Below are positions 44,845 to 53,816 of a stretch of DNA of 64,000 bases, in pieces (position 1 is the first letter of the stretch; each line of letters opens with the position of its first letter). The notes beneath the pieces are model-generated. The model had not been told where the DNA came from. It worked only from the letters and a program-made list of their open reading frames with translations, and made no database searches. The stretch lies in the NCBI GenBank assembly GCA_025054715.1, contig JANWYH010000001.1, positions 60,001 through 124,000 on the forward strand, in the 5' to 3' direction. This stretch comes from Pyrinomonadaceae bacterium. GTDB lineage: Bacteria > Acidobacteriota > Blastocatellia > Pyrinomonadales > Pyrinomonadaceae. The position numbers and the translations under genes were made by a program.

Positions 44845-46709
44845 AGTTAAAGACAACGACTCATGTTTTGATTTTGTTGATTTTAGTTCTTCTGACTGCG
44901 ATTGCTCATTATTCAATCTATTACAGCGCATTAATACGTGGTTACGAGACTTCTTGGCTTACTGCCAGCAGAAATCTGTTTTTATTGTTTGTTCTTGCTA
45001 TTTTGCCGATATTCCTTTCTGCTTTGCTCAAATACAAGGGTGAGTGGACTATATATACTGCTGCAGTTATACTTTTTTCCATCGGATTGACAATTCAGTA
45101 TCGTCTTTTCAGTGATCCGGAATATATTTCTCGTGACAAGAGAGCGGAAGCTCGCCAGCAGAAGATAAAAACTTTGCAAGAAAGATACATTCAAGAAAAC
45201 TACACGCCGGAGAAGAAACAAATTGCCGGATTTCCGCCGACGCCTGCACAGCCTGCAGACTTATCAAAAGAGACTCCTCGACCAGCACCCGAAAAGATAA
45301 GTGATGTTTTAACTTCAGGTAAAACCTGGATACCGCTTTTTGGAATTTTAATGTTGATAGCCAGCTTTCTTTTAATGACACAGGATAAGTTTTTGAAGTT
45401 GTTACAAAACAATGGATTTTTAATAGTTGTGGGGACTTTGATTCCTCTCACGGTAGCGGCGATAACGTCGCAAGCGGGTAAGTTTATAGGAAACATGACT
45501 CCTTGGGAGCCTTCAAAAGTTCCGTTTCTAATAGGTTTCGCTGCTGTTTTAAGTGAACTTTATAGGAGATTAATGAAGACTTATTGGGGAATTCCAAGGG
45601 CACAAGACCTTATTCCGTTAGTTTTCATGGCAGTTCTGCCTTTTGTTCCTTTTTTCGTTCTTAAGGATTTCGGGCAAATGCTGGTTTTTAGCTCGGTTTA
45701 CATAACGCTTTACCTGATAGCAGTAAGAAGAATGTTGCAAAGATTAGTTTTTGCCGGTTCAGTAGCTTTTCTAGCTACGGTTTTGATTCTAAGTGCTTTG
45801 CCCCAAACCGTTCAGGTTAAAATTCCTATTCTTTCAACACTTTCTGAGCCTATAAAGAAGATTCTTCCCCCTAGGATTCATCAAAGGTTTCATCTTTGGT
45901 TTGACGCTTTTACGCCGCCTTCGCCTGATACGGCATGGTGGAAAGATGACTTAGCAGAATTTTATTGGAAAAATTATAGAAGCGATCTCATTGAAAGAAA
46001 ACCTGAAGCCGAACAGCTATACAACGAGCTTGATAGAATATCAAGTCAGCCTAATCAAACTTCCGAGACAAAAGCAAAGTCGTCACAAATTCGTTCTGAA
46101 CTTAGAAGGATAGCTCTAGAAGACATTTTGCAGATTCATCAGTTAACAAAGGATTTAGATAATTCTGAGATGAGCGAGAATCGAGAGGAAGAAAGAAACT
46201 TGAGGGAACTAAAAGCTAGACTTGATAGCATAAATGAAGAAGCTTGGTTTAGTGACGATGCGCTTCAAGCTTCAAGAGCTACCTTTGGGATTTTTTCTGG
46301 TGGGAAGACCGGCAGAGGGCTTGGTCTCGGTTATGTGGAGTTGATACCGGTGGCTGATTCGGATTATATTTATGCGGCAATAGGTGAGGAGCTAGGACTT
46401 TTTGGTGGGTTTTTGGTAATCTTTGCATTGATAATTTTTGTGATTGTAGGAATAAAAATTGCCATTGCTAGCCGTGATATGTTCGGTAAGCTTTGTGCTA
46501 CGGGGCTTACAGCTTTCATAGGCTTTCAGGCTTTGGTAAATATAGGTGGTATTACTAGGGCTTTACCGATGACTGGGATAACGCTCCCGTTTGTAAGTCA
46601 CGGTGGTTTTTCTTTGATAACAAGTTTTATAATGTTAGGGATGCTTATGGCGATTTCTCATAGAAACGCAGTTGATTTTCAAAACGATAATCTAATTGGG
46701 AGAAGATAA
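44841..46709 (+). CDS. SEDS-family peptidoglycan glycosyltransferase (RodA/FtsW type) with large insertions
   Basis: 622 residues, against about 370-430 for RodA/FtsW. SEDS proteins polymerise lipid II into glycan strands with a cognate class B PBP. The family core is clear: RFHLWFDAF, FGIFSGGKTGRGLGLG, PVADSDYIYAAIGEELG with D508 at the position of the essential RodA Asp, and FVSHGGFSLI. Extra material lies at about 92-160 (charged, Pro-rich, in an extracytoplasmic or cytoplasmic loop) and at about 360-474, a roughly 110-residue charged helical insertion inside the catalytic extracytoplasmic loop. It overlaps the PBP stop by 4 nt. Confidence 0.9.
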   Translation: MKLKTTTHVLILLILVLLTAIAHYSIYYSALIRGYETSWLTASRNLFLLFVLAILPIFLSALLKYKGEWTIYTAAVILFSIGLTIQYRLFSDPEYISRDKRAEARQQKIKTLQERYIQENYTPEKKQIAGFPPTPAQPADLSKETPRPAPEKISDVLTSGKTWIPLFGILMLIASFLLMTQDKFLKLLQNNGFLIVVGTLIPLTVAAITSQAGKFIGNMTPWEPSKVPFLIGFAAVLSELYRRLMKTYWGIPRAQDLIPLVFMAVLPFVPFFVLKDFGQMLVFSSVYITLYLIAVRRMLQRLVFAGSVAFLATVLILSALPQTVQVKIPILSTLSEPIKKILPPRIHQRFHLWFDAFTPPSPDTAWWKDDLAEFYWKNYRSDLIERKPEAEQLYNELDRISSQPNQTSETKAKSSQIRSELRRIALEDILQIHQLTKDLDNSEMSENREEERNLRELKARLDSINEEAWFSDDALQASRATFGIFSGGKTGRGLGLGYVELIPVADSDYIYAAIGEELGLFGGFLVIFALIIFVIVGIKIAIASRDMFGKLCATGLTAFIGFQALVNIGGITRALPMTGITLPFVSHGGFSLITSFIMLGMLMAISHRNAVDFQNDNLIGRR

Positions 46710-46710
46710 A

Positions 46711-48168
46711 ATGCAAAAGACTCAAATAATCTCGGCAGGTATAACCGATAGAGGGTTAAATGAAAGAAGGTTTACAAATGAGGATAGCTTTCTAAATAAG
46801 CCCGAATATGGAATTTTTGCGGTTGCAGATGGAGTGGGAGGCGCACAAGCTGGTGAAGTTGCGTCCGGTGCAGCTATAGACATACTTGCAGAAGCTTTTG
46901 CTAACTTGCGTCCCGAAGATGATGCTGAAGAGGTGATGAAAAGAGCTATAAAAAAGGCAAACGAATACATTTATCAGATGTCAAGAGAGCTACCGCGGTT
47001 ATCTGGGATGGCAACTACTATAGTTGCGCTTCACATCAGCGGGAATATAGCTACCATCGGTCACGTGGGAGATTCACGTTTATATAGGCTCGATCCAAGA
47101 GGTAACATCTTTCGGGAAACTCAAGATCACTCTGTAGTTGAGGAAGAGGTCCGAGCCGGAAGAATGACTTTGGCTCAAGCGGCTAACCATCCAGCAAGAA
47201 ACGTGATAAGCCGTGCTATAGGAGCAGAAGAAAATGTGGAAGTTGATTTGAAAACCATCATGATTGAGCCAAATACCACATTTCTTCTTTGTTCAGATGG
47301 AATCACCAGACATATAGAAGATTATGAGATACGGGAAATCCTTTTGGAAAATCCTGACCCAGAAAAAGCTTGTGAAAAGATGAAACAAATCTGCTACAGA
47401 CGCGGAGCTGAGGATAATTTGACTGCTATCGTTGTTAAAGTAGGGGCTGTTACTCAGGAAGCCGAAGAAGAGGAGGAAAAAACTATATCTTCGGCAAGGG
47501 TTGTGGAAGGTGCACCAACCGTAAAGCTGGAGATGCCTGAAGAAATTCAAATGACCTCAGAAAGCTTAGTTGAGACTGAAACTCAGACGAGTCTTCCTCA
47601 AGCAAAGTCAATACAGAACGAGGATAAGATAAAAAAGAGGAATGGGATTTTTGTCAGATTCTTATGGATGATTCTATTGATTATTCTTGGGGGAATTTTA
47701 GGAGTAGTCTTGTATCACTTTAGTCTTTTAAAGCCAGTCTTTCAGCAAGATACCGCTCAAATGCCTCAATTTCCAGTCACTCCAGTAATGCAAACCCCTA
47801 ACATAGAATATACGGCATTTGAGGATAACCGAAGAAATGTTGATGCTGACCCAGAGAAATACATCGAATTAAGTGAAAAAAGCGCTCAGACGGCCGAAGA
47901 CTTTTATCTTCTCGGAAGAGCTTATCTTCTCACAGGAAAGTATCAGCAAGCAAAGCGAGCCTTTGAGATGGCAAAAGAAAGACTTTTTGAGACAAGAGAG
48001 ATAAATCGTGTAGTTTTAGAAACTGAAATTGCTATGGGACTTGCAGTTGTTGAAAATGAAGTAGCTCGTCGGGAATTTGCTAATCAGAGAAAACTCCTGA
48101 TAGAAAATTCTCGTTCATTGCCGCTTGGGGTTGAAGATACTAATGTTTCAAATTCAGAAAATCGCTGA
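46711..48168 (+). CDS. PP2C-family (PstP-like) Ser/Thr phosphatase with TM helix and C-terminal TPR-like region
   Basis: 485 residues; the ATG at 46711 follows GGGAG and is 1 nt past the SEDS stop. The catalytic domain (1-245) has the PP2C metal motifs: N23-E-D25, D40-G-V-G, GHVGDSRLYRL, LLCSDG and EDN. A flexible linker leads to a single membrane helix (about 312-340) and a roughly 145-residue extracytoplasmic part. Part of this (about 385-445) looks like TPR repeats (AEDFYLLGRAYLLTGKYQQAKRAFEMAKE). PstP of actinobacteria has the same inside-TM-outside plan and reverses cell-wall kinase signals. No Ser/Thr kinase gene lies in this window. Its last 15 nt overlap the convergent radA. Confidence 0.9.
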   Translation: MQKTQIISAGITDRGLNERRFTNEDSFLNKPEYGIFAVADGVGGAQAGEVASGAAIDILAEAFANLRPEDDAEEVMKRAIKKANEYIYQMSRELPRLSGMATTIVALHISGNIATIGHVGDSRLYRLDPRGNIFRETQDHSVVEEEVRAGRMTLAQAANHPARNVISRAIGAEENVEVDLKTIMIEPNTTFLLCSDGITRHIEDYEIREILLENPDPEKACEKMKQICYRRGAEDNLTAIVVKVGAVTQEAEEEEEKTISSARVVEGAPTVKLEMPEEIQMTSESLVETETQTSLPQAKSIQNEDKIKKRNGIFVRFLWMILLIILGGILGVVLYHFSLLKPVFQQDTAQMPQFPVTPVMQTPNIEYTAFEDNRRNVDADPEKYIELSEKSAQTAEDFYLLGRAYLLTGKYQQAKRAFEMAKERLFETREINRVVLETEIAMGLAVVENEVARREFANQRKLLIENSRSLPLGVEDTNVSNSENR

Positions 48169-49509
48169 AATAGCTTCTTCTAAAGTTCTAACTCCTATAG
48201 TTCTTGTTCCGATGAGCCTTTCTAGTCCTTTTCTGTTGTGATTTGGGAGTATAACTCGCTTGAATCCTAGCTTTTGAGCTTCACGAACTCTCGTTTCGGC
48301 TTGTGAGACACTTCGGATTTCGCCAGCAAGACCTACTTCTCCGAAAATTACTGTGTCAGATGGAACGATTGCATTGCGGAAACTAGATACGACGGCTATA
48401 ATGACGGCTAAATCAGCAGATGGTTCATCGATTTGCAGCCCCCCTGCAACATTTATAAATACATCTTCTCGGTAAATTGCGTAGGCTAATCTTTTTTCTA
48501 AAATGGCTAACAAAAGCGTTGCTCGGTTATAGTCAAAACCTTGAGTCATTCTTCTACTCATCCCAAGTTTTGTCTCGGTAACTAATGCTTGAATCTCAAC
48601 CAACATAGGACGAGTGCCTTCCATGCAGACGGTTACGACCGATCCGGGCGATTCTGAAAGCCTTTCTTGCAAAAAAATTTCCGAAGGATTTTTGACTTCT
48701 AGAAGACCAGATTCCGTCATTTCAAAAACTCCTATCTCTCCAGTCGGGCCAAAACGATTCTTTACAGCCCTTATAATTCTATGATTATGATGTCGGTCTC
48801 CTTCAAAGTATATGACTGTATCAACAATATGTTCGAGCGCTTTTGGTCCTGCTATCATTCCTTCTTTTGTGACATGACCTATCAGGAAAATCGTCACTTC
48901 ATTTTGTTTTGCATACATCATCAATTCGACGGCTGCTTCTCGAACCTGACTGACCGATCCCGGAAATGAATCTAATTTCGCACTGAAGATAGTTTGGATT
49001 GAATCGACAATTATATAATCAGGGCTGATTTTGTAGGCTTCTTCTATTATGCTTTCTAAGTTCGTTTCTGTAAGTAGAAAAAGGTTTTCTGGGAAAAGCT
49101 TTAGCCTTTCTCCTCTCATTTTGATTTGTTTTTCGGACTCTTCACCTGCAACGTAAAGAATACATGCACCGAGGTCTGATAGTTTACCAGCCACTTGAAG
49201 AAGTAGTGTAGATTTACCAATACCAGGACTGCCGCCTATGAGAATGAGTGAGCCTTTAACGATTCCACCACCTAATACACGATCAAATTCTTCTATTTCG
49301 GTTTGCAAACGATCTTCTTGATAGGTTTCTATTTTGCTAAATCTTTGAGCATGTTGATTACTCTTCCCAAGGTTTTTCTCTATGAATCTTTCTTGTATTA
49401 TTTCTTCAACAAATGTGTTGAATTCTCCGCATTCAGGGCATTTACCTTTCCACTTTCTTTCCTGTCTTCCACAGGCTTGGCAGATGTAAATACTTCTAAG
49501 CTTTCCCAT
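48154..49509 (-). CDS. radA: DNA repair protein RadA
   Basis: 451 residues. RadA processes recombination intermediates with RecA. It has an N-terminal zinc finger (C10, C13, C24, C27), Walker A GGSPGIGKST (92-101), the RadA-specific KNRFG (250-254) in KNRFGPTGEIGVFEM, and the Lon-like C-terminal domain ending GLERLIGTRTIGVRTLEEAI. The ATG at 49509 is preferred to the adjacent GTG. It lies next to the PIN-TRAM and ispD-ispF genes, as in Bacillus, but here on the opposite strand. Confidence 0.95.
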   Translation of the reverse strand: MGKLRSIYICQACGRQERKWKGKCPECGEFNTFVEEIIQERFIEKNLGKSNQHAQRFSKIETYQEDRLQTEIEEFDRVLGGGIVKGSLILIGGSPGIGKSTLLLQVAGKLSDLGACILYVAGEESEKQIKMRGERLKLFPENLFLLTETNLESIIEEAYKISPDYIIVDSIQTIFSAKLDSFPGSVSQVREAAVELMMYAKQNEVTIFLIGHVTKEGMIAGPKALEHIVDTVIYFEGDRHHNHRIIRAVKNRFGPTGEIGVFEMTESGLLEVKNPSEIFLQERLSESPGSVVTVCMEGTRPMLVEIQALVTETKLGMSRRMTQGFDYNRATLLLAILEKRLAYAIYREDVFINVAGGLQIDEPSADLAVIIAVVSSFRNAIVPSDTVIFGEVGLAGEIRSVSQAETRVREAQKLGFKRVILPNHNRKGLERLIGTRTIGVRTLEEAISAIF

Positions 49510-49598
49510 CACAAAAAGAATATCAACTTTCTGTTTGCAAGCGAAACATCGCTTACTCGATGAGCCAAGATTAAATTTGTGATAAAATTTCCTTATCT

Positions 49599-50717
49599 AT
49601 GAAATCGGATTCTGTAATTTTCAGGATAGGATTTGTAATACTCATATCTTTAGTGGGATTTTTGATAGTACCGCTTGATAGGACTTCTTATTTTGAGGAG
49701 TGGGAGCTTTTTAGTAAGAGAATAGCTTCTGCAGTTTTAGCTTCCGCTATAGGACTTTTGATAATTTTATTTGAGATTCGCGTTCGTCAGGCGACCTTAA
49801 AGACGCTCATAGGAGCAGCAATAGGCTCAATTCTGGGACTATTGGGAGCTTTTTTACTCGGGTTACTGGTAATTTTACAGGAAACAAGCACTATAAGTGG
49901 TGAAATGAAGACCTTTTTAACAGTTGTTCTTGCTTTTTTTATGGGATATGTTGGTTTGGTTGTAGGAGCAGCGAAGGGCGAATATCTGGATTTATCGGCT
50001 TTCGGCGGAATTTTTTCTGATAAAGGGGGAAGAGGGGATTTTAAGATATTAGACACTTCAGTAATTATCGATGGTAGGATTGCTGATGTAGCTGAGACAG
50101 GTTTTTTAAGTGGAACTTTGGTAATTCCACATTTTATTTTGCGTGAGCTTCAGCAGGTAGCTGACTCACCGGATTCGTCGAAACGTCAAAGGGGACGCCG
50201 TGGACTTGATATGTTGCAAAGATTACGAAACAACTCAAAGCTTGATGTTCAAATTCTAGAAACTGATTTCCCCAACATAAAAGAGGTCGATCATAAACTG
50301 ATAGAATTGGCAAAGGAATTAAGAGCGGTAATCGTCACGAATGACTTTAATCTAAACAAAGTTTCTCAGCTTCGAGGCGTGCAGGTTTTGAATATAAACG
50401 AGCTAGCAAATGCTCTCAAACCTGTTGTATTGCCAGGTGAAAAGATACAAGTTTTTATTCTTAAAGAGGGCAAAGAGTACAATCAAGGAGTTGGTTATCT
50501 TGAAGATGGAACGATGGTTGTCGTTGATAATGCTCGCAAAATAATTGGCAAGAATGCAGGTGTAATTGTAACGAGCGTTTTGCAAACTACAGCTGGCAAA
50601 ATGATTTTCGGGAAACTTGCTGAAGAAGACACTCTTGAGGTAAATGACATACATGACTCTCGGGCTTCATTTCTTAATAAGAAAGGTTGTCGTGAAGGTA
50701 AGATAGGAGACTTTTGA
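49599..50717 (+). CDS. Membrane PIN-TRAM domain protein (YacL-like)
   Basis: 372 residues: four hydrophobic helices (about 5-22, 42-58, 65-92, 100-125), a PIN nuclease domain (about 148-265) with the first metal-binding Asp D152 in [11 protein letters not shown] and ELQQV / VTNDFN further on, and a TRAM RNA-binding domain (about 300-365). YacL proteins are predicted membrane-tethered ribonucleases. IspD starts directly after its stop codon, with no gap. This is the same radA/yacL/ispD/ispF neighbourhood known from Bacillus. RNase activity is inferred from the PIN fold. Confidence 0.9.
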   Translation: MKSDSVIFRIGFVILISLVGFLIVPLDRTSYFEEWELFSKRIASAVLASAIGLLIILFEIRVRQATLKTLIGAAIGSILGLLGAFLLGLLVILQETSTISGEMKTFLTVVLAFFMGYVGLVVGAAKGEYLDLSAFGGIFSDKGGRGDFKILDTSVIIDGRIADVAETGFLSGTLVIPHFILRELQQVADSPDSSKRQRGRRGLDMLQRLRNNSKLDVQILETDFPNIKEVDHKLIELAKELRAVIVTNDFNLNKVSQLRGVQVLNINELANALKPVVLPGEKIQVFILKEGKEYNQGVGYLEDGTMVVVDNARKIIGKNAGVIVTSVLQTTAGKMIFGKLAEEDTLEVNDIHDSRASFLNKKGCREGKIGDF

Positions 50718-51443
50718 ATGAATTCGGCTGTAATTGTAGCTGCTGGGAGCGGTAGTAGATTTGGCGGCAAAACCCCGAAGCAGTTTGTAAACCTTGGTAA
50801 AAAACCTTTGATTTTTCATACGCTGGAAAAATTTGACCTATGCGAGTTAGTGGATGAGATCGTTCTAGTTCTTGCTGAAGATAAGATAGATTATTTCAGG
50901 CAGTTAGGTTATCAATCGAAAAAGAAACTTAAGTTAGTTGAAGGAGGAAAGACGAGAGCTGAATCAGTTTTTAAGGGATTAAGCAAAGTTGATCCTAGGA
51001 CACAGATAGTTGCAATTCATGATGGAGCAAGACCCCTGGTTTTTGTTGAAGAGATTTCGAGAACTTTGGAAGTTGCTATCGAAAAAGGTGCCGCTTGTCT
51101 TGTCGCTCCAATAAACGACACCATCAAAAAGGTTTGCGACGGTAAGATTACGGAAACAATTGATCGTCACCTTCTAAGACGTGCCCTTACTCCACAGGCA
51201 TTTCGTTTTGAAATTTTACTTAAAGCCTTTGACGGGGTTTGCTTGAACGAAAGCATAACGGATGAGAGCTTACTTGTCGAAAGACTAGGAATAAAGGTTT
51301 TTGCCGTTGAGGGAAGTGCAAGGAATATAAAAATAACTACACCTGAAGATTTGGCTTTTGCTAATTTCATTTTACAAGGTGAAAAATGTTCAGAATCGGT
51401 TTCGGAAACGATATTCACAGACTTGAAGAAGGTAAAAAGCTAA
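50718..51443 (+). CDS. ispD: 2-C-methyl-D-erythritol 4-phosphate cytidylyltransferase
   Basis: 241 residues. IspD makes CDP-methylerythritol in the MEP isoprenoid pathway. The nucleotide-binding loop AAGSGSRFGGKTPKQF (7-22), HDGARPLV and IKITTPEDLAFA (C-terminal) are diagnostic. The start follows the yacL stop with no spacer, and the last 58 nt overlap ispF, so the three genes are translationally linked. The C-terminal extension CSESVSETIFTDLKKVKS beyond the fold is encoded inside the ispF overlap. Confidence 0.94.
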   Translation: MNSAVIVAAGSGSRFGGKTPKQFVNLGKKPLIFHTLEKFDLCELVDEIVLVLAEDKIDYFRQLGYQSKKKLKLVEGGKTRAESVFKGLSKVDPRTQIVAIHDGARPLVFVEEISRTLEVAIEKGAACLVAPINDTIKKVCDGKITETIDRHLLRRALTPQAFRFEILLKAFDGVCLNESITDESLLVERLGIKVFAVEGSARNIKITTPEDLAFANFILQGEKCSESVSETIFTDLKKVKS

Positions 51444-51874
51444 TTCTAGGCGGAGTTGAGATCCCATCTGATTTCGGTGCTGTTGGACATTCGGATGCAG
51501 ATGCTTTAGTTCATTCGGTTACGGATGCTATTTTCGGGGCTTTGGCTTTTGGGGACATAGGTGAACACTTTTCAGATAAAGACGATAGGTGGAAAAATGC
51601 CGATAGCTTTATATTTTTGCATGAGGCCGTCAAGATGATGAAGGAAAAAGGATACAGGGTCAGAAATCTAGATGCAGTAGTCAGTTTAGAAAAGCCTAAA
51701 ATACGTAGTTATATTCCTCAGATGCGTGTAAACCTAGCATCTGCTTTAGAGATAGATGTTTCTCAAGTTTCCATAAAGGCAAAAACGGGTGAAGGGCTGG
51801 ATTCCGTAGGCAGATGTATGGCAGTAAAAGCAGAAGCAGTAGTGCTACTTTACAAAGTAACCGACGAAAAATAA
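51386..51874 (+). CDS. ispF: 2-C-methyl-D-erythritol 2,4-cyclodiphosphate synthase
   Basis: 162 residues, the whole IspF length. It cyclises CDP-ME-2-phosphate to ME-cPP. Zinc ligands lie in GNDIHRL (D9-x-H11) and GHSDADALVHS, and the family signature is VTDAIFGALAFGDIGEHF. The ATG at 51386 starts within the end of ispD in a different frame. ispE is not in this window. Confidence 0.95.
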   Translation: MFRIGFGNDIHRLEEGKKLILGGVEIPSDFGAVGHSDADALVHSVTDAIFGALAFGDIGEHFSDKDDRWKNADSFIFLHEAVKMMKEKGYRVRNLDAVVSLEKPKIRSYIPQMRVNLASALEIDVSQVSIKAKTGEGLDSVGRCMAVKAEAVVLLYKVTDEK

Positions 51875-51877
51875 AAA

Positions 51878-52375
51878 TCAGTAAGCATTTTGAGGTATTT
51901 CGGCATTATACCTTTTCGCTACTTTGAGGACTTTCATCCAAGTTTCATTGATTTCGTTTCTAAGTTGATTTGCTTTTGCATCAACGTCTTCCTGTGTTGC
52001 TGATAACTCGTTGAGATAGTCGGCGTATTTTTCCCATGCTCTTAGGTGCTTTTCCCATGCTTTAACGAAGCTCGGTGGTAAATCTTCCGTAGATATTGAG
52101 CGAGAAGCTTCAACATACTCTTTCGTTATTCTTGCTATGTTTTTGCGGGATTCTACTGAATCTTGCGAGTTTAGCACTTCTTTTAAACGATCGTTACGAA
52201 TCCTTCCGTTTTCGATGTCTTTTTCGAGAAGAGTAGTTATTTGGGAAGGCTGATAATAATCGTAGCAGTTCTTTTCAAACCGCCATTTACTCGGTTGGTT
52301 TTTGGGAGCAAAAGCAACACCAATAGAGAAGGCTAGAACGAAGGCAACTATGGAGATGAGCGTTCTCGACTTCAT
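51878..52375 (-). CDS. Secreted or membrane-anchored helical protein, unknown
   Basis: 165 residues from the ATG at 52375. An N-terminal hydrophobic stretch (MKSRTLISIVAFVLAFSIGVAFA) looks like a signal peptide or membrane anchor. The rest is helical and charged, with a conserved-looking WEKHLRAWEKYADYLNEL segment of heptad-like spacing. No family is recognised. The stop is 3 nt from the convergent ispF end, and no good Shine-Dalgarno sequence is visible. Confidence 0.55.
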   Translation of the reverse strand: MKSRTLISIVAFVLAFSIGVAFAPKNQPSKWRFEKNCYDYYQPSQITTLLEKDIENGRIRNDRLKEVLNSQDSVESRKNIARITKEYVEASRSISTEDLPPSFVKAWEKHLRAWEKYADYLNELSATQEDVDAKANQLRNEINETWMKVLKVAKRYNAEIPQNAY

Positions 52376-52485
52376 ATTTTTATTATTACTCAAAAGTTAG
52401 GAAAGGTAAACGATTTTTTATTAGTTTCGAAAAATTTTTCTTGGGATTTTGGTTTTAGGTCAGATATTTGTTTAGCATTATCTTA

Positions 52486-53802
52486 ATGATGAAGCCACAG
52501 GATGTGATACGTCGAAAGCGCGATGGTGAGGAACTTTCAATTGACGAGATAGAGTTTTTTATTTCGGGGGTTTGTAGTGGAAGTTGGAGCGAAGCTCAAA
52601 TTGCAGCATTAACGATGGCAATTTTTATTCATGGACTGAGCGATAAAGAACGAGATGCTTTGGTTAAGGCAATAGTTTATTCCGGTGAGGTGCTTGATTT
52701 TTCTGATCTGGACAAACCAAAAGCGGACAAACATTCAACTGGTGGAGTCGGCGACAAAACTTCTTTAATAGTTGCGCCTTTGGTTGCTAGTTTTGGTGTT
52801 GCTGTGCCAATGATTTCAGGTCGCTCGCTAGGGCATACAGGCGGGACCTTAGATAAACTTGAGTCAATAAGTGGCTATAATGTCAATTTATCCATCTCGG
52901 AAATAAAACGCATAATAAACCATTGTGGATTCGTATTTGCTGGTCAAAGCGAATCTTTGGTTCCTGCAGACAAGAAACTTTACGCGCTGAGAGACTCGAC
53001 TGCAACGATAGAGTGCTTACCGCTTATTGTCGCTTCTATTATGTCTAAAAAACTTGCTGAAAGACTCGATGCCTTGGTTTTAGACGTTAAAACTGGCAAT
53101 GGTGCTTTCATGAAAAGTTTTGATGAAGCTTGTAAGCTGGCTGAAGCTATGGTTCAGACGGGTAAGAATTTCGGCGTTAAAACGGAAGCCTTGATTACCG
53201 ATATGAATCAACCACTTGGCAAATTCGTTGGTAATAGCCTTGAAGTTTATGAGTGCATTCGTATAATGCGCGATGAAGCTGATGAAAAGATGAAACGCAC
53301 AGTTGATCTTTCTGTAGAGCTTGCAGCCAGAATGCTTCTAGCAGTTGGCAAATTCAAAAACTTAACCAATGCTTTATTAGAATGCAGAAAAGCAATAAAA
53401 GAAGGTGCAGTTTTAGAAAAGTTCAGGGAGAATGTTACTCTTCAGGACGGTGATTTGAGGATTTTTGATCATCCTGAATCTCTTTTGGAAAAAATGTTAA
53501 AATTTCCTGTCAAAGCTGAAAAAGCAGGTTTCGTAGCGGAAATTGATACAAGACAAATTGGCGAGGCGGTAGCTCTTATGGGAGCTGGTAGAGTTAGGCC
53601 TGAGGACAAGATTGACCATGGTATCGGATTGGAGTGTTTGAAAGAAGTTGGTGATGAGATAAAGCAAGGTGAAGATATTTGCATCCTTTATTGCCGAAGC
53701 GAATCACAAGCATCTAGGTTTTCAAGAAAAATCCTTGATGCTTATAAAATAAAGGAAGAGCCTGTAGCTCGGCTACATCTTATCCATGGATTTGTTAGTT
53801 AA
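52486..53802 (+). CDS. Pyrimidine-nucleoside / thymidine phosphorylase
   Basis: 438 residues (two adjacent Met codons at 52486/52489; either could be the start). Phosphorolysis of thymidine, uridine or deoxyuridine to base and (deoxy)ribose-1-phosphate. The phosphate-binding signature KADKHSTGGVGDKTSL and SGRSLGHTGGTLDKLES are those of the DeoA/Pdp family. The next gene, 14 nt downstream, is a BMP-type nucleoside-binding lipoprotein, so the pair probably acts in nucleoside salvage. Pdp versus DeoA specificity is not resolved. Confidence 0.93.
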   Translation: MMKPQDVIRRKRDGEELSIDEIEFFISGVCSGSWSEAQIAALTMAIFIHGLSDKERDALVKAIVYSGEVLDFSDLDKPKADKHSTGGVGDKTSLIVAPLVASFGVAVPMISGRSLGHTGGTLDKLESISGYNVNLSISEIKRIINHCGFVFAGQSESLVPADKKLYALRDSTATIECLPLIVASIMSKKLAERLDALVLDVKTGNGAFMKSFDEACKLAEAMVQTGKNFGVKTEALITDMNQPLGKFVGNSLEVYECIRIMRDEADEKMKRTVDLSVELAARMLLAVGKFKNLTNALLECRKAIKEGAVLEKFRENVTLQDGDLRIFDHPESLLEKMLKFPVKAEKAGFVAEIDTRQIGEAVALMGAGRVRPEDKIDHGIGLECLKEVGDEIKQGEDICILYCRSESQASRFSRKILDAYKIKEEPVARLHLIHGFVS

Positions 53803-53816
53803 GTTTGGGGTGAAGA

